A stretch of 64,000 nt of DNA from Sepiola atlantica (GCA_963556195.1 OY744517.1:148046882-148110881), one strand, 5' to 3'. Numbered from the stretch's first letter, positions 31,800 through 43,418 are shown. Notes: generated by a model not told the origin, from the sequence alone. Numbers and translations are program-made.

Positions 31800-34020
31800 T
31801 ATTACTATGATTAGTAGTTTACATAAATTAATTTTTGAATGATTTATTTGTGTTATAAAAATGTTGCTCCCATTTTTGTCAAATTCAGCCTTAACACCGC
31901 CCCTAATTTGATTGAGGAAACTCAGAAAATGTTTATTCTAGTCGCAATTATTTTATTTTATAGAAGAAAAAAAAAATCCTAGACAAAAGCATAAAAACAA
32001 AGGCCAACAGCGAAATCATAAACGGAAACTGAAAATTCATTAAAAAAACCAAAAAAACTGAAAGTATATTTTTGGTTTATTTGTGATCTTTCAGAGTAAT
32101 AAATCGGCGAGACTTAGATAACAAAATAAATTGTATATCTAAGTTTAGTTTGGTTGCCATTATTTTTGCTTCTTATATCTGAAATAATATATTAAAATAT
32201 ATTTGGAGGGAATCTTCCAGTATTTATTGCAATAGTGCTCAATACATAGAGCATTATAATGACAATAAATAAGTGTTGCATGGCTGAATGAATGCGGTCG
32301 TATTTTGATCCCAGATCTCTTCAGCTCATTGAATTGAATAATTTGTTGTGAACACTTTTCTGCCCTTAAACACCAGCCTGTCTGTAAACATTTACAAGAC
32401 TAATTTTTAAATTGGATAAAAAAATATAAATTTTCAATGAAATACAGATGCGCAAGTCTATAAAAGTGTCAGCAACAAAATATGCATATCAATTGGTTAA
32501 AGAGTAACATATTTTCATATATAAGATGTGTTCAGAAAATAAATGGAAAAAGTTAAAAACGTTCACATACATACAAAAATATCAAACCAACTCAGCTGAT
32601 ATTTCGTCTTTATTTAGCAAAAGACTTTTTCAAGATAGGATCTTAATTACAAATTATAAAAATCGAAGCTATAGACATAAAGAGGTGGGAAAGAGGATAA
32701 AAGTAAAGAAACAGAAAAAATAAGTTCTAGCCAAAAGTTGGTTACGGCCGGATGCCAACAATTGATATAATAGGACCATCTAACTGCTCTACATTCAAGT
32801 AGATCAGAGAAGGGAGGGGGGGGGGAGAAGGGAGGGGGGGGGGGAGAGAAGGCAGAAACGTAAACAAAATTGATAATTGGGAGTTTTTAAAGTATAGAAT
32901 AAGTTAATACACAATAATATCGTCCGTAAATAAGTTAATAATAAGTTACTATATTAATATTATAAGTTGATAAGTGGGATTTATAAGTAGCATTATAAGG
33001 TGAGGACTAAGGGTAAGTGGAGTAATCCTAGGAAAGGAGTGGCGATCTCCCCTACACTTTAGTGTAGTAGTTAATGAAAAGTTAGCCTTCGGGTTGCCTT
33101 CGACTATGATTGACCACTTTACTTTTTTATTATTCATCCTTTATCTATCTTTGTTATTTCCATGGATAATAATTTGTAGCTAAACTTGGTGTGATATAGT
33201 AGAAATCCATCTGTTGTTTGATAGTATGGGTTGACTATTATTTATAATTTGTAATTAAAATCCAAGACAATTAAAATAATAGGGTTGTCTCACTGTTTAA
33301 TGGTTCTCTCTTGTTGTGTTTCAGCCTAGACCGACTTTTAGCTAAGACTTATGTCGTTCTGTTTCTTTGCTTTTCTCCCCTTACCTTCTCATGTCGATTG
33401 CTCATATTTTCTTTTAGAATTTATGATTACAATTCTGACTTTGAAATGAATAAAGATGAAATATCAGCTGTGCAAAGGAGTTTGATTTGTATGGTTATGC
33501 ACTTTTCCCAGTAATTTTTTCAACATTTTTGTCAGATTAAATGCAAATTATTTTCTTTATATACAAGATGTGTAAATTATCATACAGCAGGTTGTGGTCT
33601 TTTAGTATTTTTTTTTAATATGAAGCCACAGTCTGTCTATGCAGAGTGCCATGGTAGATTCCTCACTTTGTATCTTTTATACTTAGTGCTTGAGTCTTCA
33701 TATCTCGTCTTAATCCTGGCCTCGTGTTGTTTTCGATTTCTTCCTTCCATGGACATGACTTCTCTATGTGAGCCTCATTGTGCAGACACACTTTCATTGT
33801 CTTGACTGAGACAGTCCTTCCGTCCAAGTGTATTATTTTATTATGATTTGATATTAATAAATAATATTTATTCAATGTGTTTTCTTTTTCTTTGCTTCAA
33901 ATTTCGGATTGTTTTTCAGTTCTCAATTTTGCTCAATGGTAGCGTTAAGAAATTGAAAGATTTTAACATTTCAACAAATCAGAAAGATCCAGTGTTTCTC
34001 AGGAATCAGTGAACACCCCT
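31800..34020. other. Intergenic sequence with one G-rich tract
   Basis: No gene or repeat family was recognised. At 32812-32846 two runs of ten or more G and several GGG runs form a tract able to make a G-quadruplex. Confidence 0.5.
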
Positions 34021-34021
34021 G

Positions 34022-34185
34022 TGCACTCCTTCGAGCTAGGATCAAAATGTAGTACCTGTTCTGTCCTCGGTTGGTAGACTGAGGCAATTTTTATTTTAGT
34101 CTCAATGCTGGATTTTTCTCATATTAAAAAACCGACCTTGTATTTAACTCTGCTCTCATGGGAAGACGAGTAAATAAGGACTCTT
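34022..34185 (+). mobile_element. Short U2-headed SINE subfamily
   Basis: The head is CGAGCTAGGATCAAAATGTA then GTACCTGTTCTGTCCTCGGT. The body is different and shorter than in the 14-20 kb copies and ends GGGAAGACGAGTAAATAAGG. It shares the body with the minus-strand cluster at 55068-55700. Confidence 0.5.
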
Positions 34186-34369
34186 ATGCACTCCTGCTCC
34201 AAGCCCTGAACCCCTTATTACCATTTCTATTCTATTTGCAAAATCCTAGGAGAAATTTCCAAACAAACAGGAATTACAACTTCTCTATACCTAGAAAGTT
34301 GTGCCATTTCCCACTCTACCAAGGAGATTTCAACTTAACAATAAAACAATAGTTTCTAATATATTAATC

Positions 34370-34630
34370 ATGTATATCTAATCGAAGTTATGTTAACTAA
34401 TTTGCATATTTCTTTGCAAAAGGACATTTTATTAATTCAATATTCATTTCTATTGTTTTCAATTTCAATATAACACAGTTCTACTTATAAATATTCTTTA
34501 TACTCTGGATAAAGGCATTTTTTGTGAAAACAACCTTTCCGATACTTTACTGTCAATTTACTTTTATGGGTGTGTGGGGCTTACTTGATTTCCAATAAGT
34601 TGTGATCCAGTTATAAATTAAAATAGATCC
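34370..34630 (+). repeat. Interspersed repeat, copy 3 of 3
   Basis: Matches 6500-6850 and 9260-9650 (TTAACTAATTTGCATATTTC and CAATATAACACAGTTCT; then CCAATAAGTTGTGATCCAGT). Confidence 0.5.
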
Positions 34631-34959
34631 CCTCCTACATACATAAATAACTGGGAGCAGGAGTTTCTTGGTTTCTTAAATTTTTCCAGCAATATCAAGA
34701 CAAAGGTCTCAGTAGTTATATAAAGATATCATTTATATTGACCCTTAATCTGTCATGTCAGCACCACAGAATACATGATATTGTTTTTCCAGTAGAAAAA
34801 TAAATAGTTTTTCAGATCTCTTAACACTTGAAAATGAGTAAAACAGGATTCTTCAAAATGCAGTTGAGTATCTGTAAATGTTTTCATCATCATATTAAAT
34901 TTAACGTCCGTTTTACATGCTAGCATGTAAATATTACATTAGAAATTGACTTCCAAACT

Positions 34960-35450
34960 GGCCTATCTTTGTCCTTCTCTTTATTTATCATTCTTTCTCT
35001 CAAGTCCATCCATATCACTTTGTTCCATGTTTACCTTGGCCTTCCCCTACCATCTGACTGTTACATCAACTGGTTTGTATCTACTAATCGAAACACTATT
35101 ATCTACTCTGTCAATGTGATCAAACCCATGAAGTCTCCTATTCTGCATAAATCTCCCAATACTGTCCAGATTTAATCTTGCTCTGAGGTCATCAGATCTA
35201 AGTCTGTCTTTAAGACTCACATTACACATCCATCAAATCATTCTCATATCATTTCTCTTCATGCAATGCATGTCCTCAACCCTCACTGGCCAGGTTTCAC
35301 TTCCATGCATCATCACACTGCATACACATGCTTGGTAGACTTTCCCCTTGGTTGACAGTGGTGATGCTCTGCTGGTTAGTAATGGCAAAATTTCTCTGAA
35401 CCTACAAAGAATGGCTTCAAAGACTAAATCTTTCCTCACTTGAGCATGCG
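34960..35450 (-). mobile_element. LINE ORF2 C-terminal remnant
   Basis: The minus strand reads LLTSRASPLSTKGKVYQACV and CSVMMHGSETWPVRVEDMHC, then MRMIIRWMCNVSLKDRLRSD and DLRARLNLDSIGRFMQNRRL in the next frames. This is the classic LLYGSETW...MIRWMCGVSLKDR-x-SEELR segment of RTE-like LINEs. A frameshift lies near 35230. Confidence 0.75.
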
Positions 35451-35464
35451 AGGGGACCTGATTC

Positions 35465-35690
35465 TGGCATACAGCATCATCAACAGGAATGTAAATCTAC
35501 CGTTAGAGGGTTTTTTCATCCCAACACAAGAAAGGCAGCATTCTCTGTTCGTGTTTCTGCTCACTGGAATGGCTTGCTAGAGGAGATCATGATGATGCCT
35601 ACCATATCCAGGTTTAAAGTCGTCTTGGACAAACATTCAGACGATATATCGATGCAATATCTTCAAACTGTTTTTTTAAATGGTTTGCTG
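35465..35690 (+). mobile_element. LINE ORF2 C-terminal fragment
   Basis: The plus-strand reading FFHPNTRKAAFSVRVSAHWN and GLLEEIMMMPTISRFKVVLD matches the minus-strand remnant at 17607-17903. It directly abuts the oppositely oriented LINE at 34960-35450. Confidence 0.6.
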
Positions 35691-36665
35691 CACTTTGCTA
35701 CTTTTTTGCCAATAAAATTTGTTGATTGGGACTTACTATTTAGTTTTTATTAGATGACCACATCAAAGATTATGTGTAGTGGAAATTGATGTCTCCTAAA
35801 TCAAAATGATACATCTGATTAAATAAATATGTTACAACCTTTATATCTCAATAGGCAATGTAAAGGTGGCTGCGCTGGGAGTCTATATTGAAGCAAGGGT
35901 TGCACAATCGTTTACTGTCTCTCTCCTGCACCTGCATTCTTGAGTTTAGTGGAGACAATGCAGGAATCAGTAGAAAAACTTGTGTAATTTCAAAGTTTTT
36001 TTCTTCAAGACTAGAGACACAACCCATGCTTGAAAGTCTAGTTTACCCTACTATTTAGTCTATAACTAGGGAGAGGGGAGATAAAGGGTATTATTGAAAG
36101 TGATGCATATGGGTGTATAAAAATAATGTTCAAAATGGGATTTTTCACATAAGGTTAAATGACAGAAAATCAGAAAATTCTATTAGAAATTAAAGATTAG
36201 AATTAGAGCTATGTATTCAGGATGTTGCATCACAGACAGGAAGTCTCCTGTGATACATAGATAAAATCTTTCCCTTTCTTCTGAACCTCTAAGGAGAGCG
36301 GTTGTGTTTAGAACAGTACTCCCTCACCCTGTGGGGGATGGGTTGGGGGAACACCCACGGAGTATTATGTATGTATACTGCATATTGTAAAAGAAAAAGA
36401 AAAAACCTTAAAGAATTGTTAGATCCCAAATGTTTGTGTGCTGTTATTATTAATAACTTTTACAAGTGCTGTTATTAAAAAGAAAGAGGCAGAGAACTTT
36501 TTGCTATATCTCTACTACCACGACCATTGCTGCCCACAACTGCCTACCTACAACATGTCAACAAAATAACAGCTGTCTCTGTCAATGAGAAAACGACAGG
36601 TTATATGCTGGGTTAAAAAAAAACTTGCCTATGCCATGTTACAAACGGTTTATTAGTGTCATTTT
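35690..36665. other. Intergenic sequence without recognised features
   Basis: No frame, RNA gene or repeat could be supported here. Confidence 0.45.
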
Positions 36666-36669
36666 GTTG

Positions 36670-37545
36670 TTTTACTGAAGTGTCACCACTTACCAAGGCT
36701 TAATGTCTCTCGAGGATAAAGTTTAATGAGATGGAATGATAGCTTGTTTAAAGATGAAGAACATCATAAGAGGATTGAGGATGATTAATAAAATGAACTA
36801 AGTTTGGTTACTTGTAAAGTGGTAGATGACAGGAATCTGTTGACATTGGATTTTAAGATGACTATGCTGTAATATGCAGGAAAGCAGTTCCATGACACCG
36901 TGTTCCTTATGATGAAGCTTTGCTCATGATAATTTTGCCGGACACTAGGCACACGGAGAAAGAAAGGAAATTTATTTTTAGTTGTGGTAGAAAAGCGAGT
37001 TCTTGCTGTAAATGTTTTGCGACGGGGAATCACAGATTGGAGCCCAGTCAAGCATCTTCCATGAAAATCACGATAGAGTAGAAAGAGACTAGCAATTATG
37101 GAAAGTAAAAAGTGGACCTTGGGTTTACTTTTGGCAGCCTCATAACCTTCGCTTTCCTTATTTTGTCCTTTAGTCCTCACATTCTATAAGCGATGTTTCT
37201 GACAAAGAGAAGAATTGCTGTTTTCTGGGTCGGAATATGGATTGAAATCAGTCCTAGGAGCTTATCGAGGAAAGCAAAGATCCAAGCGTTGGTTGTGAAA
37301 GGAGAGAAGATTGATTTTAGAGGTGCTAAAGTGATAAGCCACTTTTTTTTACGCCATTGCACCACGTGCTCCAGATCAGGATATCTGGAAACAGCAAGAT
37401 CTTGATTAATAGTGCTTTTCGAGGTGCTGCCATAGACAGTTGTGTCATTAGCACAGATGTCAATCTATGATATCAGGATATCATTTGGAAGATCATTAAT
37501 GAATATCAGGAAGAGGGTTAGGCTCAGGTAGACTTTTTTGTCAGC
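36670..37545 (-). mobile_element. CR1/Jockey-like LINE, 5'-truncated, 3' end present
   Basis: The minus strand from 37545 carries degraded RT thumb sequence (VVQWRKKKWLITLAPLKS, a W-x-x-x-W-L-x-x-FN-x-x-K counterpart). From 37180 it has FSTTTKNKFPFFLRVPSVRQ and FIIRNTVSWNCFPA...VNRFLS. The 3' untranslated block ends near 36670 (CCTCGAGAGACATTAAGCCT on the minus strand). Sister copies are at 46345, 48005 and 57690. Confidence 0.65.
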
Positions 37546-37929
37546 CAGCCTTGTAACCCCTTCCTTCCCTATTGGGCTTTTGTTTATTTATTTATTTATT
37601 TATTATGTATTGTTAACATAAGGTGAATTTTATTCTGTGTACGCAGTTGTTTGCTATTTCACTTCTAAAGTAAATAAACTAAAACCTAAAATAAAAATAC
37701 AAGCAAGCACATGTTTAAATAAGGTCACCCATTATTTCGACACAACAAAGAAACAGGGATGGGCTACCCTATAGAAAACAGAATAGAATAGGAAATAGGA
37801 AGTAAAATAAACTGAACCTTTGTGAGAAGCCCAACGATTGGCTAAGAGAATAACAAAGAATATCATTGGTTAACTAGCTAGACTAAACACCACGTGTATA
37901 TATAAAAACATCTGGCAACACAAACTATG

Positions 37930-37980
37930 CATTTTAGCCTGCCGATTCCCTAAGGGGATGAAACGTGGAAGCCTCTGTAG
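37930..37980 (+). ncRNA. Degenerate hammerhead-like motif
   Basis: CTGCCGA (37939-37945), stem II TTCCC-TAA-GGGGA and GAAAC (37960-37964) follow the same plan as the compact SINE hammerheads, but A6 of the core is C and no clear tRNA head precedes it. Probably a decayed relative. Confidence 0.3.
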
Positions 37981-38102
37981 CTTATTTGCCATAAATATAT
38001 TTTCATAACTTACTACCTAGCTCTACTCATTGTTGAAGTAAATACTGAAAATTGATACATAAAAGATTATATCCCCTTAAAACATTTTATGTGGATACAT
38101 AA

Positions 38103-38106
<4 letters not shown>

Positions 38107-38150
<44 letters not shown>

Positions 38151-38173
38151 GAATGTATACACATACCAAACAT

Positions 38174-38205
<32 letters not shown>
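38107..38205. repeat. (TA)n microsatellite tracts
   Basis: Two uninterrupted (TA)n runs (about 38107-38144 and 38174-38200) are separated by TGCACACGAATGTATAC. They adjoin the tail of the SINE at 38195-38385. Confidence 0.9.
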
Positions 38206-38385
38206 TTTTTAATAATAAATATTTTAAATATTATCTACATACATATACGTTTCATCCTTGCAGAATTATCAGTGTAAAAATAACCATTCACGCCAATCGC
38301 ACTATTCGAACCCTGGAACAAGAGTCATATTCAACTCCAAATCCGAGTGCACTAACCAATGAGGCCAACGTAAATGGCTACAGAC
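38195..38385 (-). mobile_element. Compact tRNA-headed SINE with hammerhead, copy 3
   Basis: On the minus strand: ACGTTGGCCTCATTGGTTAG (A box), CCAGGGTTCGAATAGTG (B box), then the hammerhead at 38280-38233, then an AT-rich tail ending TTATTATTAAAAATAATT and (TA)n. A 3' half copy (hammerhead 3' side plus tail) lies at 38485-38550 on the same strand. The layout equals the copies near 12.0 and 19.9 kb. Confidence 0.62.
38233..38280 (-). ncRNA. Hammerhead with one core substitution
   Basis: Minus strand: stem I UUACA/UGUAG, core CUGAUAA (38272-38266; G8 is A), stem II UCU...GGA region, GAAA (38253-38250), stem III ACGU/AUGU with a GU pair and a 2-nt loop, triplet GUA. G8 is catalytic, so this copy should be inactive. 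Confidence 0.5.
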
Positions 38386-38569
38386 GAGATGAAAAATAAA
38401 CCCTATATATGTCAAGGGAACATGCATTATAGCTTTTCACGGCTTCTTTTATTTACACATTAAAGCGCCCAGCTGAGAAGGGGTTACAAAAAATTATTTT
38501 TAATAATAAATATTTTAAATACTATCTACATACGTAGACGTTTCAACCTATATATATATATATATATAA

Positions 38570-39040
38570 GTAGTAACACTACACATCTAAACACAAGAAT
38601 AAATTTAAGGCTTCTAAAATTCATACTAGAACTGTTCATATCGACTCATGGTACAACAGATAAAGTGATAAATAAATAATCAGTTCTGAGTGACACTCTT
38701 CTGGAGGTTGAAGGTTCAATCCTCAGTACAGACGATACTAATAATTTAGTGATTCCATACAGATTCCAGAGTTCGACAAAGATTTTCGAGTTTGACAAGA
38801 CACACCTGAAGAAGGTTGGAGGTTACATCGGCCGAAACGTTTTGAGGATACTATTCTCATCTTGGTTGTTATATTCACGTCTGGGACGATGTGATCTTTG
38901 ACCTTCACATAAATATTTTCGACCTTGGGAAACCTAGTCTAATGTGGGAATGTTTATGTCGAACTCAGGAATTTCAAACTGAACCCTTTATTTAGTCAAT
39001 GTAGGTAGATTATTCTCATTCCCTCAGCCATGACCATGTT
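38570..39040 (+). mobile_element. tRNA-Arg-type SINE with hammerhead-like motif, copy 4, plus inverted partial
   Basis: The plus-strand head (GACTCATGGTACAACAGATA, CTTCTGGAGGTTGAAGGTTC) is at 38643-38735. CACACCTGAAGAAGGTTGG...CGGCCGAAACGTTTTGAG is at 38801-38845. Immediately after it, 38850-39040 is a second copy body in reverse orientation (ends AGGGTTCAGTTTGAAATTCC on the minus strand). The core is intact in the first copy; stem I is weak. Confidence 0.55.
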
Positions 39041-39239
39041 CCGTCTATGTTTCTAATCTTCATTCTCTCTCCTTTCTCTCTCTTTTAATAACAGGTCGTC
39101 TATTAAACAGTTAAAAATAATTTATGGTATAAATAAAGTGTGTCATTCTATTCTGAAAATTTAAAAGGATATACAATTTAATATTTACTTTTGTGATTAA
39201 AGAAAATACATTCTTCAAATTTAGCTTTGATTTCTCCCA

Positions 39240-40175
39240 CCACTTTCTTTGCATCGGAGAGTGTGACTTGGATAATTAAGGCATCTAGTTGCAAGCAACT
39301 GAGAGACAGAATGTGTGTGGCAATGGCGTTGGACTTTGACATTGGAAATTCTGTCCAGTGATCTGATGCGGGCCAGTCAACACAAACAATAGTGTAGTCT
39401 GTGCAAATCCTCCTGTCGCAGAGCTCTGGCTTCTGAACCCATGCCCCGATTGACGAAAGCGTAGAGGTGGTAAGCTGAAAACCTTGATCACGATAGTCAA
39501 GATGGATGCAGAAACTATGGTCTCGTACGTTGGACAGGACACTAGCTTTAAGTTATCACCGCTGCTTCTGCGGACCAGAGACAATGGAGCGCAGTGATCA
39601 GAGATATGCTGTACTTCCTGGATGTCGGTTTAGCCCACTCCTGCTGAAAATCAATTCAAGTACAAATAAGTAGTACTTCTCCCACCATTCTTGTCTCATT
39701 CACCCCTATTGTGAGTGTGACCGAGCCAATGAAGGCGTCTAGTTGCAAGCAACTGGGAGACAGGGTGTGTGTGGCAATGACGGTTGACTTTGACATAGAA
39801 GATTCTGTTGAGTGATCTTATGTGGGACAGTCAACACAAACAGTTGTGACCAAAGACATGTAGCTTGTGCAAATCCTCCTGTCGCAGAGCTCTGGCTCCT
39901 GAACTCATGCCCGGATTATGAAAGCGTAGAGACGGTAAGCTGAAAACCTTGATCACGATAGTCAAATTAGACACAGAAACTATATCTGGCTATCGTGTCT
40001 ATGGTCTCCGACGTTGGGCAAGGCACTGGCTCCAAGTTATCACTGATGCTTCTACGAACCAAACACAATGGAGTGCAACGATCAGAGATGTACTGTACCC
40101 CCTGGATACCGTACAATTCAAGTACAAATAAGTAGTACTTCTCCCACCACTTCTCGTCTCATTCATACTTATTGT
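39240..40175 (+). repeat. Direct tandem duplication of about 450 bp
   Basis: 39265-39700 and 39715-40175 are diverged direct copies. Shared blocks are TCTAGTTGCAAGCAACTG, GCAAATCCTCCTGTCGCAGA, GCTGAAAACCTTGATCACGA and AATTCAAGTACAAATAAGTA. The second copy has a small insertion with TATCTGGCTATCGTGTC. It is GC-richer than its surroundings; no intact protein is evident. Confidence 0.75.
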
Positions 40176-40329
40176 GTTATTTAATTACACAAATCTGAGC
40201 AATCAATACAAAATGGCACACATAAAATATGAATCTTGACAAAGATTTTGTATTTTGGAAGTGATTTAAATTCACAGCAAATCCTAAGCAGAACACATTA
40301 ACATGGAATTATTCCCTGCGGGCTAAACT

Positions 40330-40520
40330 ATTGTCATCTTTAAATCCAATGTGAATAAACACTCGTCATAAACCAAATCAAATTTGTTTCATTCCATTCA
40401 TTATTTTCAATCCTCTCGTAATATTCTTCATTATTCAACTGACAATCAATCGATCTCATTAACCCTTACTCTCGAGTGGCTTTTAGCCTTGATAAGTGTT
40501 CACTCATTAGTAAATTAAAA
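40330..40520 (+). mobile_element. LINE 3' end
   Basis: Contains the family 3' block CATTATTTTCAATCCTCTCG and CTCGAGTGGCTTTTAGCCTT, as in 8600-8740. Confidence 0.5.
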
Positions 40521-40649
40521 AAGTAGTCTATCATATAATTTATAAATGCTAATCACAAATCTTCAAATAATAATTTTTGGAAAAAATTTTTTTTTTATTT
40601 AAAAGAAATAAAATTAGCAAAAATATGTTTTTTTTCCTTTTAAATAAGT

Positions 40650-40920
40650 GTTGATCGTCATTCCACTACGTGGACGTAGACGCAGTCATTCTCAACAGCA
40701 TATATTTCCGATGCAAAGGTTTGTAGATAATCCTGTTGGCACGGAGTAATTAAAAATCTTCAGTTATGTTCGATCACCTTTCCATTTACAAGATTGAGAG
40801 GTGATTTACATTTCCTGTCTACATAACGAAGGTTGTCGATAGAAATCATTTGTTCTTTAAATCGTTTGCAGACATTCTAAAAAATTTGCGTCGTTGTCAG
40901 TTTCAACCACACTTAAATTT
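40650..40920 (-). mobile_element. LINE reverse-transcriptase fragment
   Basis: Matches 48590-48740 in the same orientation (CTACATAACGAAGGTTGTCG and AATGATTTCT-like segments on the plus strand), a degraded finger/palm region of the CR1/Jockey-like LINE. No long frame remains. Confidence 0.35.
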
Positions 40921-40957
40921 TACTCATTCTTTTCGGGTGATTGCTAGCTGAATATAT

Positions 40958-41112
40958 TTATCTACCTCCCACAAGGTAAGATGTGACACAAGGTCGGGAA
41001 AGTGGGATTAGATAAGCCAGCGCTCGAGAGATGAGCACTCTGGCCATTTAAAAATTGCCTGGGCAGCCCCGTCGGCATTCTCCGGTAGGGGCGCCTCAGA
41101 CAGTAAGCAATA
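40958..41112 (-). mobile_element. 5'-truncated U2-SINE
   Basis: Reading the complement, it contains only the 3' half of the U2-headed SINE: from GCCTGAGGCGCCCCTACC through CCCACTTTCCCGACCTTGTG to GGGAGGTAGATAAAT. The head and central body are absent. Confidence 0.7.
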
Positions 41113-41213
41113 AACGAACTGAATGCTAGCTGAAATATCTTCTAAGACTATTTATCTTTTAGTAGTTTCTTTTGAAAAAAAAAAAAAAAAAAAAAAAATA
41201 AAAAAAAAATAAT

Positions 41214-41932
41214 GACACTCCAGACGATGACACTGCCGTGCTGACTTCCGGTTTACCCTGCAGTAAATATAGCTTCATTATCAAATATGGATGATCCAAA
41301 ATGGTATAAAAAAACAAACTTTTTTTTTTATTCATATATGAAAATATAATAAAATCTTCCTTGCCGTTTCCCGAAATACAAAAATACATTTCAAATCTTT
41401 GTTTAAAATGTTTGTTTATTTATTTTTGTCATTAAATTGTTATAAAATATTTGCTTTAAAAATTACTATTAAAATACTAAGCTATTTTATTATATTTTCA
41501 TAAAACATCAAAACATTATGTTGCTGTTTCACAAAATACAAAACGACATTTCAAAACTATGTTTATAGCAATAAGACATTTCAACATATTTGATCCATAA
41601 AAAGCTTTGTTATTAAAAATTTGGTATTATATATTCATTAAAAAAATCAAAACATATTTGATAATTTGTTTTGCTAATTATTTTATTATAATAAAAATAA
41701 AATTCTAAATTTTTGGTTGTTATTTTTGAACAGGTGACAAAATCATATTTTTGTATTTATTTCAAACACTTACATTATTAATAAAATGTATTTGTGAAAA
41801 GTCTCAAATTAATATGAATAAAAAAAAAGTTCTTTTTTTTTATCATTTCTGATCATCCATACTTGATATGAAGCTACATTTACTGCAGGGTAAACCCGAT
41901 GTTAGCGCGGCAGTGTCATCGTCTGGAGTGCC
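41214..41932. mobile_element. MITE, 719 bp, with 8-bp target duplication
   Basis: Inverted repeats of about 80 bp begin GACACTCCAGACGATGACAC at the left and end GTGTCATCGTCTGGAGTGCC at the right. AAAATAAT flanks both sides (41206-41213 and 41933-41940), an 8-bp duplication as in hAT-type elements, although the left one lies in an A-rich tract. The interior is AT-rich and non-coding. Confidence 0.65.
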
Positions 41933-41944
41933 AAAATAATTATT

Positions 41945-42990
41945 TATGCATAGAACCTGTTTCTTTTGAATGAACAGAGAATGAACCAGTTTCCACCAGT
42001 TCAAACTAAAAACTTGAAGATGTGATAAGCCTAAAAGCTCTATGACAAATCAGCTTAAGTTATCCGCCAGGAATTTCACGTGCCAAGTCCAATAACTGTT
42101 AAAAAAGATTATACGATTTACTTCCCTTTACGATGAAATTTCGCCAAAAACGTGTATTTAATGTTTATAATAAACTATGTGAATCTGTCGGGAGTCTTTT
42201 TACTCTAATTTTTAGTTTCGCTGTTTTTTTTTTGTTTTTTTTGTTTAACTTTTATAAAAAAAATCAAATTAATAAATGTAAATTAATTTGATATTTATTA
42301 TTATTACGGTATCGTTTGGTTTTTAAATTGAGTAAAGGTAATGGTCGCATAGCCTGGACGTGCACGAGTGTCGTTGCCGACATCGCACACTGCCCATGGC
42401 CGTAGCGGCGGTGATTTGTTAAGAATCACCGTGTCTAGGGCACAGCATATAGCCCATCCCTCTTCTTCCGCTGCCTTGAACCTTCCCTGAGTTTTAGTCA
42501 GGTACCCATTTACTGCTGGGTGGACAGAGGGAGTTTTCAGACCCGAAAATTCGCATGCCGTGAGTGGGATCGAACCCGGGTCGTCCAGCCCAAAGACAAG
42601 TCCACAGGCCTTTTCAAATGCCTAAAAACTACAGGGTTAACGTTTTAATCTCTTTTTATACAAATATTGGATGCAAAACATTCAATCCTTTAATACATGA
42701 GGATTTGCTAAGAATTTTAAAGCCAGTTTAAATGTTTCCAAATTCTTCCAAATTTCGAAGAGTCACACTGTAATTCATTCTTGCTTTCAACTATCAATAA
42801 AAGAGTAAAATGGCTGACTTGTTTACGAAGCAATCGAAATGCTTTACGGTGGATTTAATTTCCTACTTAAATATTTCTTTACATAGGGGTTTTAAAATTT
42901 CGTTTTATATCATACTATTGCACTTTTGATTTTAATATATAATCGGTTAAAATTAAACAAATAAATTTCACAGCATCTTACATTTATAAG
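41945..42990 (+). repeat. Interspersed repeat, inverted with 44520-45255
   Basis: Blocks such as TGCATAGAACCTGTTTC and AAAATGGCTGACTTGTTTAC recur as complements at 45230 and 44650, in mirrored order. A SINE (42340-42610) interrupts this arm. A partial third copy in the orientation of the 45-kb arm is at 50390-50740 (GCAGTTACTGGACTTGGCGT). Confidence 0.5.
42340..42610 (-). mobile_element. tRNA-derived SINE
   Basis: The minus strand begins GGCCTGTGGACTTGTCTTTG and contains GACCCGGGTTCGATCCCACT (B box). The body has a GGGTACCTGACTAAAACTCA segment. It is much richer in GC than its flanks, which match the interspersed repeat on both sides. Confidence 0.55.
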
Positions 42991-43418
42991 ATTGGCAACT
43001 GACCAACGACGTGGGCGTAAAAACACAAGCCACACCCCAAAATTACATCTAAAAAAGAAATGAGATTTTTCTTACAAAACTGGCTCCCAGAACAATATTT
43101 AGCAAAAAACAAAAATGACAGTCACGTAATGTGCTCTCAGCTATGTCCACCACACCTCGTTCAATTAAAATCATTTTTGCACCAAAACTCAAAAACTGCT
43201 TTCTGGAGCCGATGACTATCATTTATGGTCAGATTTTCACCGTGAAAATCAGTTGGAAAAAAATCAGCACACGTTTAACAAGAGCACAACGTTTCTACCT
43301 CCCTCGCCCCTTGGAACTTGGGAGGCTACAATTCATTTTTCAACTCATTTCTTTTTTAGATGTGATTTTGGGGTGTGGCTTGCGTTTTTTCGCCCACGTC
43401 GTTGGTCAGTTGCCAATC
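42990..43418. mobile_element. MITE, about 429 bp, with inverted repeats
   Basis: The left end GATTGGCAACTGACCAACGA and right end TCGTTGGTCAGTTGCCAATC are perfect complements, continuing inward through GTGGGCG and AAGCCACACCCCAAAAT. The interior lacks a gene. A half copy is at 47840-47945 (GGGCGTGGCTTGTGTTTTTT). No clear target duplication is visible. Confidence 0.65.
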
